In this document: positions 7,213-13,735 of the stretch, piece after piece | Position numbering within the stretch: position 1 is the stretch's first letter | Layout: every line of letters starts with the position of its first letter | Source of the DNA: Streptomyces sp. MUM 178J | GTDB taxonomy: Bacteria > Actinomycetota > Actinomycetes > Streptomycetales > Streptomycetaceae | Assembly (NCBI RefSeq): GCF_022414575.1 | Contig: NZ_JADWYQ010000082.1 | Coordinates: 1 to 14,150, forward strand | Reading direction: 5' to 3' | Length of the DNA stretch: 14,150 bases | Translations under genes and position numbers: made by a program | The notes under the pieces: generated by a model | Told to the model about the DNA's origin: nothing | The model's database searches: none | The model's input: the letters and a program-made list of their open reading frames with translations, nothing else

Positions 7213-7634
7213 GCCGCCCCGACGGAGCCGCCGCGCTGATCTGCCCGAGCGACCTCAAGCCCACGGGCGCGAAGCGCGACGACGAAGCCAGGGTCGATGT
7301 CCACGGCTTCCCCGAGGGCAACAACATCGGTGACGACGGAAAGCCGATCTACAACCGCACGCACATCATCGGTGACAAGTTCCACGGAGAATGGAGAAGC
7401 GAGAACCTTTTCACCGGCACGGACCGCATGAACAAGAGTGGCATGAAGCGCTGCGAGAACCGGATAGCGCGCCAGCTGTGGGCGAACAAGCCCGTGTTCT
7501 ACTCCGGACAGCTCGTCTACGGAGACGGCGACGACTCCATCCCCGAAGCGATCCGCATGACCGCCTACCCTCAGGACGGTTTGTTGTTCGACAAAACGGT
7601 ACAGAACATCTCTGATTGGCAAATCACATGCTGA
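7203..7634 (+). pseudogene. DNA/RNA non-specific endonuclease toxin C-terminus (polymorphic toxin), 5'-truncated
   Basis: About 143 codons ending at TGA 7632-7634. Numbered from TTG 7203, the segment YNRTHIIGDKF (50-60) carries the catalytic His54 of the beta-beta-alpha-metal (NUC/Endonuclea_NS_2-like) fold. SENLFTGT (66-73) and GMKRCENRIA (80-89) supply the metal-site Asn region. KPVFYSGQLVYG and AIRMTAYPQDG complete the domain. In polymorphic toxins this module is the nuclease at the end of a large secreted or contact-delivered protein; the delivery part is missing and the frame begins abruptly at the palindrome junction at 7201-7212. The nuclease domain itself looks intact. It overlaps the SUKH immunity gene by 7 nt (ATGCTGA), the usual toxin-immunity arrangement. 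It could be expressed only from a chance start, so it is probably an orphan remnant. Confidence 0.85.
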
Positions 7635-8164
7635 CAGTCGCACGTCTCGAAGAGGTCGTAAGCGGTCTTCGGGCTCATCGCCCGGAGCAGCCACGCGACA
7701 TCGACTTCGCTCTGGTTGCACGTCTGCTCGGGACCGGCCTGCCGTCCGACTTCCGGGAGTTGTCGCGGGCCTACCCGACGCTAGAGTTCGACGGCTTTCT
7801 GCGCGTGCCGACCCCCCGACCGGGCGGGGAGGAGAAGTACGTCGACGGGGTGCGCTACGAGCTGGAGGTCCTCCAGGATCTCGTGGACGAGGACATGGCG
7901 GAGGGCCACGTCGGGTATCCGGAGCCCGGCGGGCTCCTGCCCTGGAGCGAGTCCCTGTCCGGCGACGTCTTCTACTGGCGCACCGTCGGCGACGACCCGG
8001 ACAGCTGGCCGGTAGTCGTCAACAGCAGGAACGACGAGTGGTGGGAGTTCGAGGGCGGCGCCCTCGCCTGTCTGGTAGGCCTTATCGACGGCGCCATTGA
8101 GCGCCGTGGCCTGCCCGCCGATGTCCCCGGGCGCGACCCGCAGGTCCGCGTCTACGGCCCCTGA
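7628..8164 (+). CDS. SUKH (SMI1/KNR4) family immunity protein, copy 1
   Basis: 178 aa from ATG 7628, overlapping the toxin stop by 7 nt; an upstream TTG at 7616 is possible but copy 3 starts at the equivalent ATG. SUKH features: LGTGLPSDFRELSRAYP (34-50) corresponds to the SMI1/KNR4 LPxDYxxL motif; GGLLPW (101-106), DVFYWRT (113-119) and DPDSWPVVVNSRNDEWWE (123-140) are the conserved C-terminal strands. SUKH proteins neutralise nuclease toxins by direct binding (family knowledge). Its position right behind an endonuclease toxin end makes it the cognate immunity protein of that toxin. No good ribosome binding site is visible, so it was probably translated by coupling to the toxin. The frame is intact and acidic, as expected. 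Confidence 0.9.
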   Translation: MLTVARLEEVVSGLRAHRPEQPRDIDFALVARLLGTGLPSDFRELSRAYPTLEFDGFLRVPTPRPGGEEKYVDGVRYELEVLQDLVDEDMAEGHVGYPEPGGLLPWSESLSGDVFYWRTVGDDPDSWPVVVNSRNDEWWEFEGGALACLVGLIDGAIERRGLPADVPGRDPQVRVYGP

Positions 8165-8190
8165 CCGCGAATCCGAGGAATTTCCTGCCC

Positions 8191-8205
8191 CCGGGTGCAA
8201 CCCGG
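8191..8205 (+). terminator. Possible weak terminator after SUKH copy 1
   Basis: CCGGGT-GCA-ACCCGG is a perfect 6-bp stem with a 3-nt loop, 27 nt after the stop, followed by a pyrimidine-rich CTCGTCCTCTCC rather than a T-run. Confidence 0.35.
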
Positions 8206-8309
8206 CTCGTCCTCTCCTGCGTACAGGGAGCGAACCAGCCCAGTTGCAGCGTCAGCTGACCCGGGGGAGGAACCCATGCCACGCAACACCCGCACCCGCA
8301 CTACTCAGC

Positions 8310-8605
8310 GGCAAGGCGTGAAAGTACCACAGGGCTCACCCATCGCTGATCGTTTCGGCGGTGAGTGAGTTTCCGGAAACTTCTTCGCCCGGTACCGGCA
8401 GACGGCCCCTCGATGAAGCGGCGTGATAATCGCATGGCACCGCCCTGAACAGCGGCCAACCCGTCCTGTACTCTGGCGTTCTGCAATATGGAAACAGTGT
8501 GGACGCGATATCCGCGGGCGTCACCATGACGGTCGAGACGCCCGCCGGTGAACTCTCGCAGCCGCGTATGTCGCCAACAAGCCAGGAAATCAGGTGACCT
8601 GTTGA
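8310..8605 (+). pseudogene. Second endonuclease toxin C-terminus, decayed by several frameshifts and stops
   Basis: Blocks in changing frames match the toxin at 7203-7634 in the same order: GKA-stop-KYHRAH (8310-8339; compare GKPIYNRTH), ADRFGGE-stop-VSGNFF (8345-8386; compare GDKFHGEWRSENLF), MKRRDNRMA (8413-8439; compare MKRCENRIA), PVLYSGVLQYG then VTMTVETPAG (frame of 8433; compare PVFYSGQLVYG and IRMTAYPQDG), and the tail YVANKPGNQVTC-stop ending at 8605 (compare TVQNISDWQITC-stop). The distance from the Gly before the tail to the stop equals that of the first toxin (17 residues). At least three frameshifts and two in-frame stops make it dead. Its stop overlaps the start region of SUKH copy 2 in the motif CTGTTGA, the counterpart of ATGCTGA in module 1. 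Confidence 0.75.
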
Positions 8606-9129
8606 CTCTGAGAGAATTGGAATCGGCCTTGCCTGCCCTCCTGGGCCTGCGCCTTCCCGGAGCCAGAGGCATCGACTGGGGCTACATCGAACGCGAGTTG
8701 GGTGTGCGCCTGCCGCAGGACTTCATGGAACTTTCGGAGTTCTACTCATCCGTCATCCTGGATGACTTCCTGTCGGTGCACATTCCCGATCCCGGAAAGG
8801 AGCACGAGTTCATTTCTGTCGCTCGGGAGTTCCTTTCGGATCTGCAAAGTCTCCGCGAGTCCGACATGTCGCATGGGTATGTCCCCTACCCGGAGGACGG
8901 CGGCGTCATCCCCTGGGCGGATTCGTGCGACGGGGACACCTGGTACTGGAAGACCGGTCATGCCGATCCGAACCGATGGCCCGTCGTGCTCAGCGGCCAC
9001 AGCGACGATTGGGTCGAGATCGGGGAGAGCCTCACAGGGTATCTGGCCGGACTGGTGCAAGGGAGGATCCTTCCTGAAGGGCTTCCGTCCGACTTCCCCG
9101 GCCGCAGACCTGGGGTGGAATCGGACTGA
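8602..9129 (+). CDS. SUKH (SMI1/KNR4) family immunity protein, copy 2
   Basis: 175 aa if started at TTG 8602, after AGGTGA at 8592-8597. Alignment with copies 1 and 3 places the ancestral start one codon earlier at 8599, which now reads CTG, so the original ATG seems lost and initiation is likely weak. A longer frame from 8548 would overlap the toxin remnant and is less likely. Conserved blocks: LGVRLPQDFMELSEFY (33-48), GGVIPW (100-105), DTWYWKTGHADPNRWPVVLS (112-131) and LTGYLAGLVQG (144-154). It would protect against the decayed toxin just upstream. Its last 60 codons closely resemble a frameshifted ghost at 10774-10964. The frame is intact, so the protein may still give cross-immunity against rivals carrying the toxin (inference). 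Confidence 0.85.
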   Translation: MTLRELESALPALLGLRLPGARGIDWGYIERELGVRLPQDFMELSEFYSSVILDDFLSVHIPDPGKEHEFISVAREFLSDLQSLRESDMSHGYVPYPEDGGVIPWADSCDGDTWYWKTGHADPNRWPVVLSGHSDDWVEIGESLTGYLAGLVQGRILPEGLPSDFPGRRPGVESD

Positions 9130-9196
9130 CGTCCCTGGCCCGCCGGAGAGCGGTTCCCGCTGTCGAGCGCCTGCGGCCGTGAACGTCCGGAAATGA

Positions 9197-9298
9197 CCAC
9201 TGGTGCCGGACTCCATTCATATGACGGCCATCATGAAGAAGAAAATATTCTTCAACACACCCGTCGCGAACAAGCACAGTAAGGGCCACCCATGTTGA
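9197..9298 (+). pseudogene. Third toxin C-terminal tail (about 33 codons)
   Basis: An open stretch from 9197 to TGA 9296-9298 translates into a tail with VPDSIHMTA, KIFFNTPVANK and a final GHPC-stop. It aligns without gaps to IPEAIRMTA, LLFDKTVQN and QITC-stop of the first toxin; both have exactly 22 residues between MTA and the stop. The overlap with the next SUKH start (ATGTTGA, 7 nt) is the same as in module 1 (ATGCTGA). Only this tail survives; upstream the match ends, leaving the region after SUKH copy 2. It is locally AT-richer (AAGAAGAAAATATTC). Nonfunctional remnant. Confidence 0.7.
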
Positions 9299-9825
9299 GC
9301 CGCATCAGTGAATTCGAGCGAGTCCTGCCGGATCTGCGGGCTCGGCGTCCCGCTCAGCGCAGGGACATCAACTGGTCCAGGTACGCACGAGTGCTGGGAA
9401 CCGACGTGCCCAACGACTACAAGGAGCTGAGCGAGGCCTATCCAACGATCGAGGTCGGGGGATTCCTGGTCGTGAGCACTCCCAGGCCGGGACAGGAAGA
9501 CCGGTCGGCAGCGAGCAAGCTACGGGCGCTGGAGGTGCTGGAGGATCTGGCCGAGAGCGACATGGCTCACGGATACGTGCCGTATCCCCAGTCCGGGGGA
9601 CTTCTGCACTGCGCGGAGACGAGTTCGGGGGACTTGTTCTACTGGCGCACGGGTGATCCCGATCCGGATGCCTGGCCGGTGGTGGTGAGCACAAGGAATG
9701 ACGACTGGTGGGAGCACGATAAGGGGCTGGTCTCGCTGCTGACGGGCCTGATCTCGGGTGAGGTTCCGCCCTGGGGTCTGCCGGACCCGTTCCTCGGCTG
9801 CGATGCCGAAGTGAGAGTGGGCTGA
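9292..9825 (+). CDS. SUKH (SMI1/KNR4) family immunity protein, copy 3
   Basis: 177 aa from ATG 9292 (AAGGG 7 nt upstream). It is the copy most like copy 1: LGTDVPNDYKELSEAYPTIE (35-54), GGFLVVSTPRPGQED (56-70), DMAHGYVPYPQSGGLL (90-105), GDLFYWRTGDPDPDAWPVVV (113-132) and NDDWWE (136-141). Residue 106-107 is HC where the other copies have PW. The predicted role is to bind and inhibit a nuclease toxin; the cognate toxin is only a 33-codon tail at 9197-9298. It forms the third module of the array and is the last plus-strand SUKH gene before an IS remnant. Confidence 0.9.
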   Translation: MLSRISEFERVLPDLRARRPAQRRDINWSRYARVLGTDVPNDYKELSEAYPTIEVGGFLVVSTPRPGQEDRSAASKLRALEVLEDLAESDMAHGYVPYPQSGGLLHCAETSSGDLFYWRTGDPDPDAWPVVVSTRNDDWWEHDKGLVSLLTGLISGEVPPWGLPDPFLGCDAEVRVG

Positions 9826-9836
9826 TAAGGGAGCCG

Positions 9837-10022
9837 ACCCGTCGATGCGTGGGCCCTTGCCGCGCTCGCCGTCCATCCCCGCAGGCGGCCTGTCATAGCC
9901 CTTGCCGGCGTGCAGCCCTGCCGGGTGCCGACGGCGCGGACCTCGACGGGAGCGGACGGGCGTGTACCGAGTTCGTCGAGGGCCACCTGCCTGAGGAGCA
10001 CCCACAGCTCATCCGGCACCAA
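9837..10022 (-). mobile_element. IS5-like transposase remnant
   Basis: On the minus strand, LVPDELWVLL (frame from 10022) resembles the N-terminus of IS5-family Streptomyces transposases. In the next frame TPVRSRRGPRRRHPAGLHAGKGYD (about 9955 downwards) followed by GKGPRID matches the internal segment of the same family around the conserved KGYD and PRI motifs. The region in between (most of the catalytic core) is deleted and the frames differ, so the element is dead. Ends with inverted repeats were not found. Confidence 0.65.
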
Positions 10023-10082
10023 CCGGTTGCCAGGTTTGCCATGGCTAGAACAACGCCGCTATATGTCAAAGGAACGACGTCC

Positions 10083-10103
10083 GAGTGGCCGCAGCGGCCA
10101 CTC
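10083..10103 (-). terminator. Hairpin at the end of SUKH copy 4
   Basis: GAGTGGCCG-CAG-CGGCCACTC is a perfect 9-bp stem with a 3-nt loop overlapping the minus-strand stop codon at 10102-10104. No T-run follows on the minus strand (GGACGTCG), so its strength as terminator is uncertain. Confidence 0.5.
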
Positions 10104-10686
10104 AGCCTTCTTCCTCGTACACGGTGACGTCGGCGTCGATACGGGACAGCCCCCATGGCTCGATGGCGCCGCTCGCGAGTTCGGCGAGGAACTGGGCGGC
10201 GCCGCCCGCGTAGTGCCACCACTCGCCGGCGCGCGTGGCGACGGTGACCGGCCAGTCGTCGGGCGTGCTGCCGGCCGTGATCCACAGGAACAGGTCGCCC
10301 TCCACGGAGGAAGTCCAAGGAAGCAGGCCTCCGGGGGCCGGGTGCGGCTGCAGGCCGATGGACATGTCGTCCTCATACCAGTCATGGACGATTTCCAGCG
10401 CCTCGGCCGTGCCGTCGAGGTCCAGTTCGCTGCCCGGGCCGGGCAGGCCGACACCCGGTTACTCGTGGCTGAGTGCGAAGGAGGGATAGCACTCGGCCAG
10501 CCGCTTGTAGTCAGCGGGGAGGGCGGTGCCCAGCCTGCTCTCGACGAGAGCCCAGTCGATGGCGGCGGGCTGTGGTCGACGGTGCGCAGCCAGATCGGGG
10601 AGTACCTGTTCCAGAAGCCGTAGTGCCTCTTCAGGGTCGGTGATCCGGCGCTCAGGTGTCTGGGCGCCGATGAGGTCGTCGTGCAT
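10102..10686 (-). pseudogene. SUKH family immunity gene, copy 4, interrupted by an in-frame TAA
   Basis: On the minus strand, ATG 10686 opens a frame of 75 codons (including IDWALVESRLGTALPADYKRLAECYP) ending at TAA 10459-10461. The same frame then continues through DGTAEALEIVHDWYEDDM, APGGLLPW, GDLFLWITAGSTPDDWPVTVATRAGEWWHYAG and VTVYEEEG to TGA 10102. Both halves match SUKH copies 1-3 in order, so one point mutation split a gene of about 194 residues. An alternative start at 10722 gives a 12-residue extension. No toxin tail is seen upstream on this strand. Two separate half-proteins are unlikely to fold; readthrough or a sequencing error cannot be excluded. Confidence 0.8.
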
Positions 10687-10773
10687 GGCACTTAGTCTGG
10701 CCGAGAGAAGGAAACCAGCCACAGGAGTCGCAGACGATCACTTCATCGCCTATCGAGCGTGATCACGCCGTTG

Positions 10774-10964
10774 GCCTGGTCACTGGAATACCGGGCATGC
10801 CGATCCGGGCCGGTGGCCCGTCGTGCTCAGCGCCACAGCGACGACTGGTCGAGGTCGGGGAGAGCCTCACGGGGTACCAGGCCGGTCTGGTGCGTGGGGC
10901 GATCTCTCCGGGCGGGCTTCCAACCAGCTTTCCCGACCGCACGTCGAAGATGGGATCAGAATGA
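10774..10964 (+). pseudogene. SUKH family immunity gene, copy 5, C-terminal ghost similar to copy 2
   Basis: The DNA closely follows the last 60 or so codons of SUKH copy 2 (GHADPGRWPVVLS, HSDDW, EVGESLTGYQAGLVRG, then stop 10962-10964). There are one-base indels: an extra C near 10781, a missing G after CTCAGC (about 10828) and a missing G after GACTGG (about 10848). The N-terminal two thirds are absent. It comes from a duplication of, or common source with, copy 2. Its TGA overlaps the next start as ATGA. Confidence 0.8.
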
Positions 10965-11605
10965 CGTCCTGGGGTGACAGGAAGAATGACCCCCACGGTC
11001 CGCAGTCCGCGCCGGTGAGCGTGGAGCAGCTGGCCGTCGATGCCGGGCTGTCCGCTCCGCGCCGCTACCTGGTGGACTGGGAGCGCGCGGAGGCGGCGAT
11101 CGGGACGCGGCTTCCGGCGGACTACAAGGAGTATGTCTACTGGTTCGGCCCCGGCTGTTTCGAGTACTACCTGTACATCTGCGTTCCGGGTGTCGAGAAC
11201 AGCGTCCAGGAGCTGGCTGCACGCCTCGCCGAAGAACACGCGGCGGCCAGACGGCGCGCCCAGCGTTCTGGACTGCCACCCCGCGTTCCCCTCTTCCCCG
11301 AGCCCGGCGGGTGGCTGCCCTGGGGGTACACCACAGGCGGTGACGCCCTGTACTGGGTGACGTCCTCGGATGACCCGGATCGCTGGACGATCGCCGGGCG
11401 TCCCGGCCGCGGCGACGACTTCGCTTACTTCGACGGCGGCTTCACGGCGTTCCTGCGCACCTATGTATGGGACACGGTCGAGATGCACTTCCTCTCCGAA
11501 GCCGAGGAGGACGTGCCGATCCCCTTCGAGCCCGACGGTGGCGAGTGGCCCGGCGAGCCCGCCGAGCGGCTTGAGGCGTACGGCCGCTTCGAGACGGAGC
11601 AGTAG
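10961..11605 (+). CDS. SUKH (SMI1/KNR4)-like immunity protein, copy 6 (divergent)
   Basis: 214 aa from ATG 10961, overlapping the ghost copy 5 stop by 4 nt (ATGA). SUKH motifs: VDWERAEAAIGTRLPADYKEYVYWFG (38-63), GCFEYYLYICVP (65-76), GGWLPWGYTTGGDALYWVTSSDDPDRW (116-142) and a YFDGGFTAFLRTYV helix (156-169). It is longer and clearly more distant than copies 1-4, with its own C-terminal extension (PIPFEPDGGEWP, 187-198), so it probably answers a different toxin. No toxin gene is next to it. It is intact and followed by a hairpin. The lack of a strong ribosome binding site fits translational coupling to a former upstream gene. Confidence 0.85.
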   Translation: MTSWGDRKNDPHGPQSAPVSVEQLAVDAGLSAPRRYLVDWERAEAAIGTRLPADYKEYVYWFGPGCFEYYLYICVPGVENSVQELAARLAEEHAAARRRAQRSGLPPRVPLFPEPGGWLPWGYTTGGDALYWVTSSDDPDRWTIAGRPGRGDDFAYFDGGFTAFLRTYVWDTVEMHFLSEAEEDVPIPFEPDGGEWPGEPAERLEAYGRFETEQ

Positions 11606-11626
11606 CCCCACCGTCGGGTGCCCCGG

Positions 11627-11651
11627 CAGAGTGGCGCAGTCGCAGCGCCCT
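11627..11651 (+). terminator. Candidate terminator after SUKH copy 6
   Basis: GAG-T-GGCGC, 7-nt loop, GCGCC-CTC: an 8-bp stem with one bulged base, about 22 nt after the stop codon. No T-run. Confidence 0.4.
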
Positions 11652-11749
11652 CTGACCCGCGTACCGCTCGGCGGACGGAAACACCGACGCGTCGCCCCCG
11701 GTGCGAGGATGTTCCTGCACGGAAAATCCCCACCGGCGAGGTGACCCGC

Positions 11750-12559
11750 ATGACCCAGACAGTCGCAGTCCTCGGCACCGGAAAGATCGGCGAGGCGCTC
11801 CTCAGCGGCATGATCCGCGCCGGCTGGCCGCCCGCCCACCTGCTGGTCACCACGCGCCGCCCCGATCGCGCCGAAGAGCTCCGCGCCACGTACGGCGTCG
11901 AGCCCGTGACCAACGCGGACGCCGCCAAGCGCGCCGACACCCTCATTCTCGCCGTCAAGCCGCAGGACATGGGCAAGCTCCTCGACGAACTCGCCCACCA
12001 CGTCACCCGCGACCGCCTCGTCATCAGCGCCGCCGCGGGCATCACCACCGCGTTCATCGAGGAGCGCCTCGCCCCCGACACTCCCGTGGTCCGCGTCATG
12101 CCGAACACCCCCGTCCTCGTCGACCAGGGAATGTCCGTGATCTCCGCAGGCAGTCACGCGACGGCCGACCACCTCGCCCATGCCGAGGAGATCTTCGGCG
12201 GTGTAGGCAAGACCCTCCGCGTCCCTGAGTCCCAGCAGGACGCGGCCACCGCGCTCTCCGGCTCCGGACCCGCCTACTTCTACTTCCTCGTCGAGGCCAT
12301 GACCGACGCCGGCATCCTCCTGGGCCTGCCCCGCGCCCAGGCCCACGATCTGATCGTGCAGGCCGCCATCGGCGCGGCGGTGATGCTCCGCGACAGCGGC
12401 GAGCACCCGGTCAAGCTGCGCGAGGCGGTCACCTCCCCCGCGGGCACCACCATCAGCGCCATCCGCGAACTGGAGAACCACGGCGTACGAGCGGCCCTGA
12501 TCGCCGCCCTCGAAGCCGCCCGCGACCGCAGCCGCGAACTGGCCTCCGGCAACGGCTGA
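11750..12559 (+). CDS. proC: Pyrroline-5-carboxylate reductase
   Basis: 269 aa, the normal length for ProC. The start is ATG 11750, 5 nt after GAGGTGA (11738-11744); the frame is open further upstream but has no ribosome site there. It catalyses NAD(P)H-dependent reduction of 1-pyrroline-5-carboxylate to L-proline, the last step of proline synthesis, in the cytoplasm. The N-terminal dinucleotide fold has GTGKIGEA (9-16). ILAVKPQDM (66-74) and RVMPNTPVLVDQG (about 114-126) are conserved. The C-terminal family signature is complete: LSGSGPAYFYFLVEAMTDAG, LPRAQA and VTSPAGTTISAIRELE. It is a single gene between the SUKH region and convergent trpS, with a shared terminator. Confidence 0.97.
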   Translation: MTQTVAVLGTGKIGEALLSGMIRAGWPPAHLLVTTRRPDRAEELRATYGVEPVTNADAAKRADTLILAVKPQDMGKLLDELAHHVTRDRLVISAAAGITTAFIEERLAPDTPVVRVMPNTPVLVDQGMSVISAGSHATADHLAHAEEIFGGVGKTLRVPESQQDAATALSGSGPAYFYFLVEAMTDAGILLGLPRAQAHDLIVQAAIGAAVMLRDSGEHPVKLREAVTSPAGTTISAIRELENHGVRAALIAALEAARDRSRELASGNG

Positions 12560-12569
12560 CGCGTCCCCG

Positions 12570-12601
12570 GGGGCCTGCCGCCGACAGCGCCGACAGGCCC
12601 C
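12570..12601. terminator. Hairpin between convergent proC and trpS
   Basis: GGGGCCTG (12570-12577) and CAGGCCCC (12594-12601) form a perfect 8-bp stem with a 16-nt loop, 11 nt after the proC stop. It may terminate proC; no T-run on either strand. Confidence 0.5.
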
Positions 12602-12648
12602 GGTTCGACAGGCCCCCCGGCCGACGGGACCCCGGAGGACCCTTCATA

Positions 12649-12681
12649 CGGCGGGCATCAGCTCACCCGGCGGGCATCAGC
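12649..12681. repeat. Direct repeat over the trpS stop codon
   Basis: CGGCGGGCATCAG occurs at 12649-12661 and 12669-12681 (20-bp period). The second copy encodes the last trpS codons (LMPAG); the first lies just past the stop, so the gene's terminal codons are repeated after its end. Confidence 0.8.
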
Positions 12682-13661
12682 CCGATCGCCCGAAAGGCCG
12701 CGTCGACCCGCGGCCGGGCCAGCCCCCTGGCCCGCTCGGCGCCCAGCCGCAGCACGGCGTCGACCCCCGCCGGATCGGCGGCCAGCTCCGCGTGCCGCTC
12801 ACGCACCGGCCTGAGCAACTCCACCACCGCCTCGGCCGTGTCCTTCTTGAGCGCTCCGTACGAGTCGTAGGCGCCGGACAGCTCATCCGGCTTCCCGCCC
12901 TCGCACGCGGCGAGGATCTCCAGCAGATTCGCCAGCCCGGGCTTGTGCTCCCGGTCGTACTCGACCTCCCGCCCGCTGTCCGTGACCGCCCGCATGATCT
13001 TCTTCCGCACGGTGTCGGCGTCATCGAGCAGATAGACGATGCCCGCCCCCGGCTCATGGGACTTCCCCATCTTCGAGGCCGGATCCTGCAGATCCATGAC
13101 TCGGGCGGCGACCGGCGGATGCGTCGCCCGGGGCACCGTGAACGTATGCCCGTAGCGCTGGTTGAACCGCATCGCGAGATCCCGGGTCAGCTCCACATGC
13201 TGGGTCTGGTCCTCGCCCACCGGAACCTCATCGGCCCCATAGGCGAGGATGTCCGCGGCCATCAGCACCGGATAGGTCAGCAGCGACAGCCGCACACTCT
13301 GCCCGGCCGCCCGCGCCTGTCCGCCCTTCTCCTTGTACTGGATCATGCGCCGCAGCTCACCGTCCGCAGCCGTGCACTCCAGGAGGTACGACAGCCGCGT
13401 GTGTTCGTCCACATGGCTCTGTACGAACACGGTGCACCGCTGAGGATCCAGCCCGGCCGCCAGCATCAGCGTCGCCGCCTGCCGGCTCAGCCGCCGCACC
13501 CGGGCCGGGTCGTGCTCCACGGTCAGCGCATGCAGATCCACCACGCTGAACAGCGCGTCCGCCCGATGCTGATCGACCTCGACCCACCGCCGGAGCGCAC
13601 CGAGATAGTTGCCCAGCGTCAGATGCCCCGTGGGCTTGAGCCCGCTGAAGATCCGCGTCAT
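12663..13661 (-). CDS. trpS: Tryptophanyl-tRNA synthetase, auxiliary (indolmycin-resistant-type) form
   Basis: 332 aa. Start ATG 13661 has GGAGAG 8 nt upstream; the frame continues upstream but that part is the attenuator leader. It is a class I synthetase that charges tRNA-Trp with tryptophan using ATP. IFSGLKPTGHLTLGNYLGAL (4-23) includes the HIGH-like TGHLTLGN. VDLHALTV (41-48), LTYPVLMAADILAY and VPVGEDQTQHVELTRDLA (147-164) are the Trp/ATP site, and KMGKS (197-201) is the KMSKS loop with Gly in place of Ser. It aligns well with the Geobacillus enzyme over its full length. Residue 9 is Lys where that enzyme has Gln. As I recall, Lys at this position was linked to indolmycin resistance in Streptomyces coelicolor TrpRS1. 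The upstream Trp leader peptide and attenuator support induction under Trp-tRNA shortage. A housekeeping paralogue is expected elsewhere. Confidence 0.95.
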   Translation of the reverse strand: MTRIFSGLKPTGHLTLGNYLGALRRWVEVDQHRADALFSVVDLHALTVEHDPARVRRLSRQAATLMLAAGLDPQRCTVFVQSHVDEHTRLSYLLECTAADGELRRMIQYKEKGGQARAAGQSVRLSLLTYPVLMAADILAYGADEVPVGEDQTQHVELTRDLAMRFNQRYGHTFTVPRATHPPVAARVMDLQDPASKMGKSHEPGAGIVYLLDDADTVRKKIMRAVTDSGREVEYDREHKPGLANLLEILAACEGGKPDELSGAYDSYGALKKDTAEAVVELLRPVRERHAELAADPAGVDAVLRLGAERARGLARPRVDAAFRAIGLMPAG

Positions 13662-13686
13662 CGCGTTGTCTCTCCGTCTTCCACTC

Positions 13687-13713
13687 GGGACCGCCGCTGC
13701 CGGCGACGGTCCC
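13687..13713 (-). promoter_or_regulatory. Additional stable hairpin before trpS
   Basis: On the minus strand, arms GGGACCGTCGC and GCGGCGGTCCC form an 11-bp stem (one G-U) with a 5-nt loop, ending 25 nt before the start codon and before the ribosome site. It could be a second terminator or a stabilising element. Confidence 0.5.
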
Positions 13714-13735
13714 GGATCCCGGAGGGAGATACGCG

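Noticed and set aside
10763..12481. 572-codon minus-strand open frame across the SUKH copy 6 and proC region
   Set aside because: It is antisense to two clearly recognisable plus-strand genes and its translation has no domain; typical GC-rich shadow.
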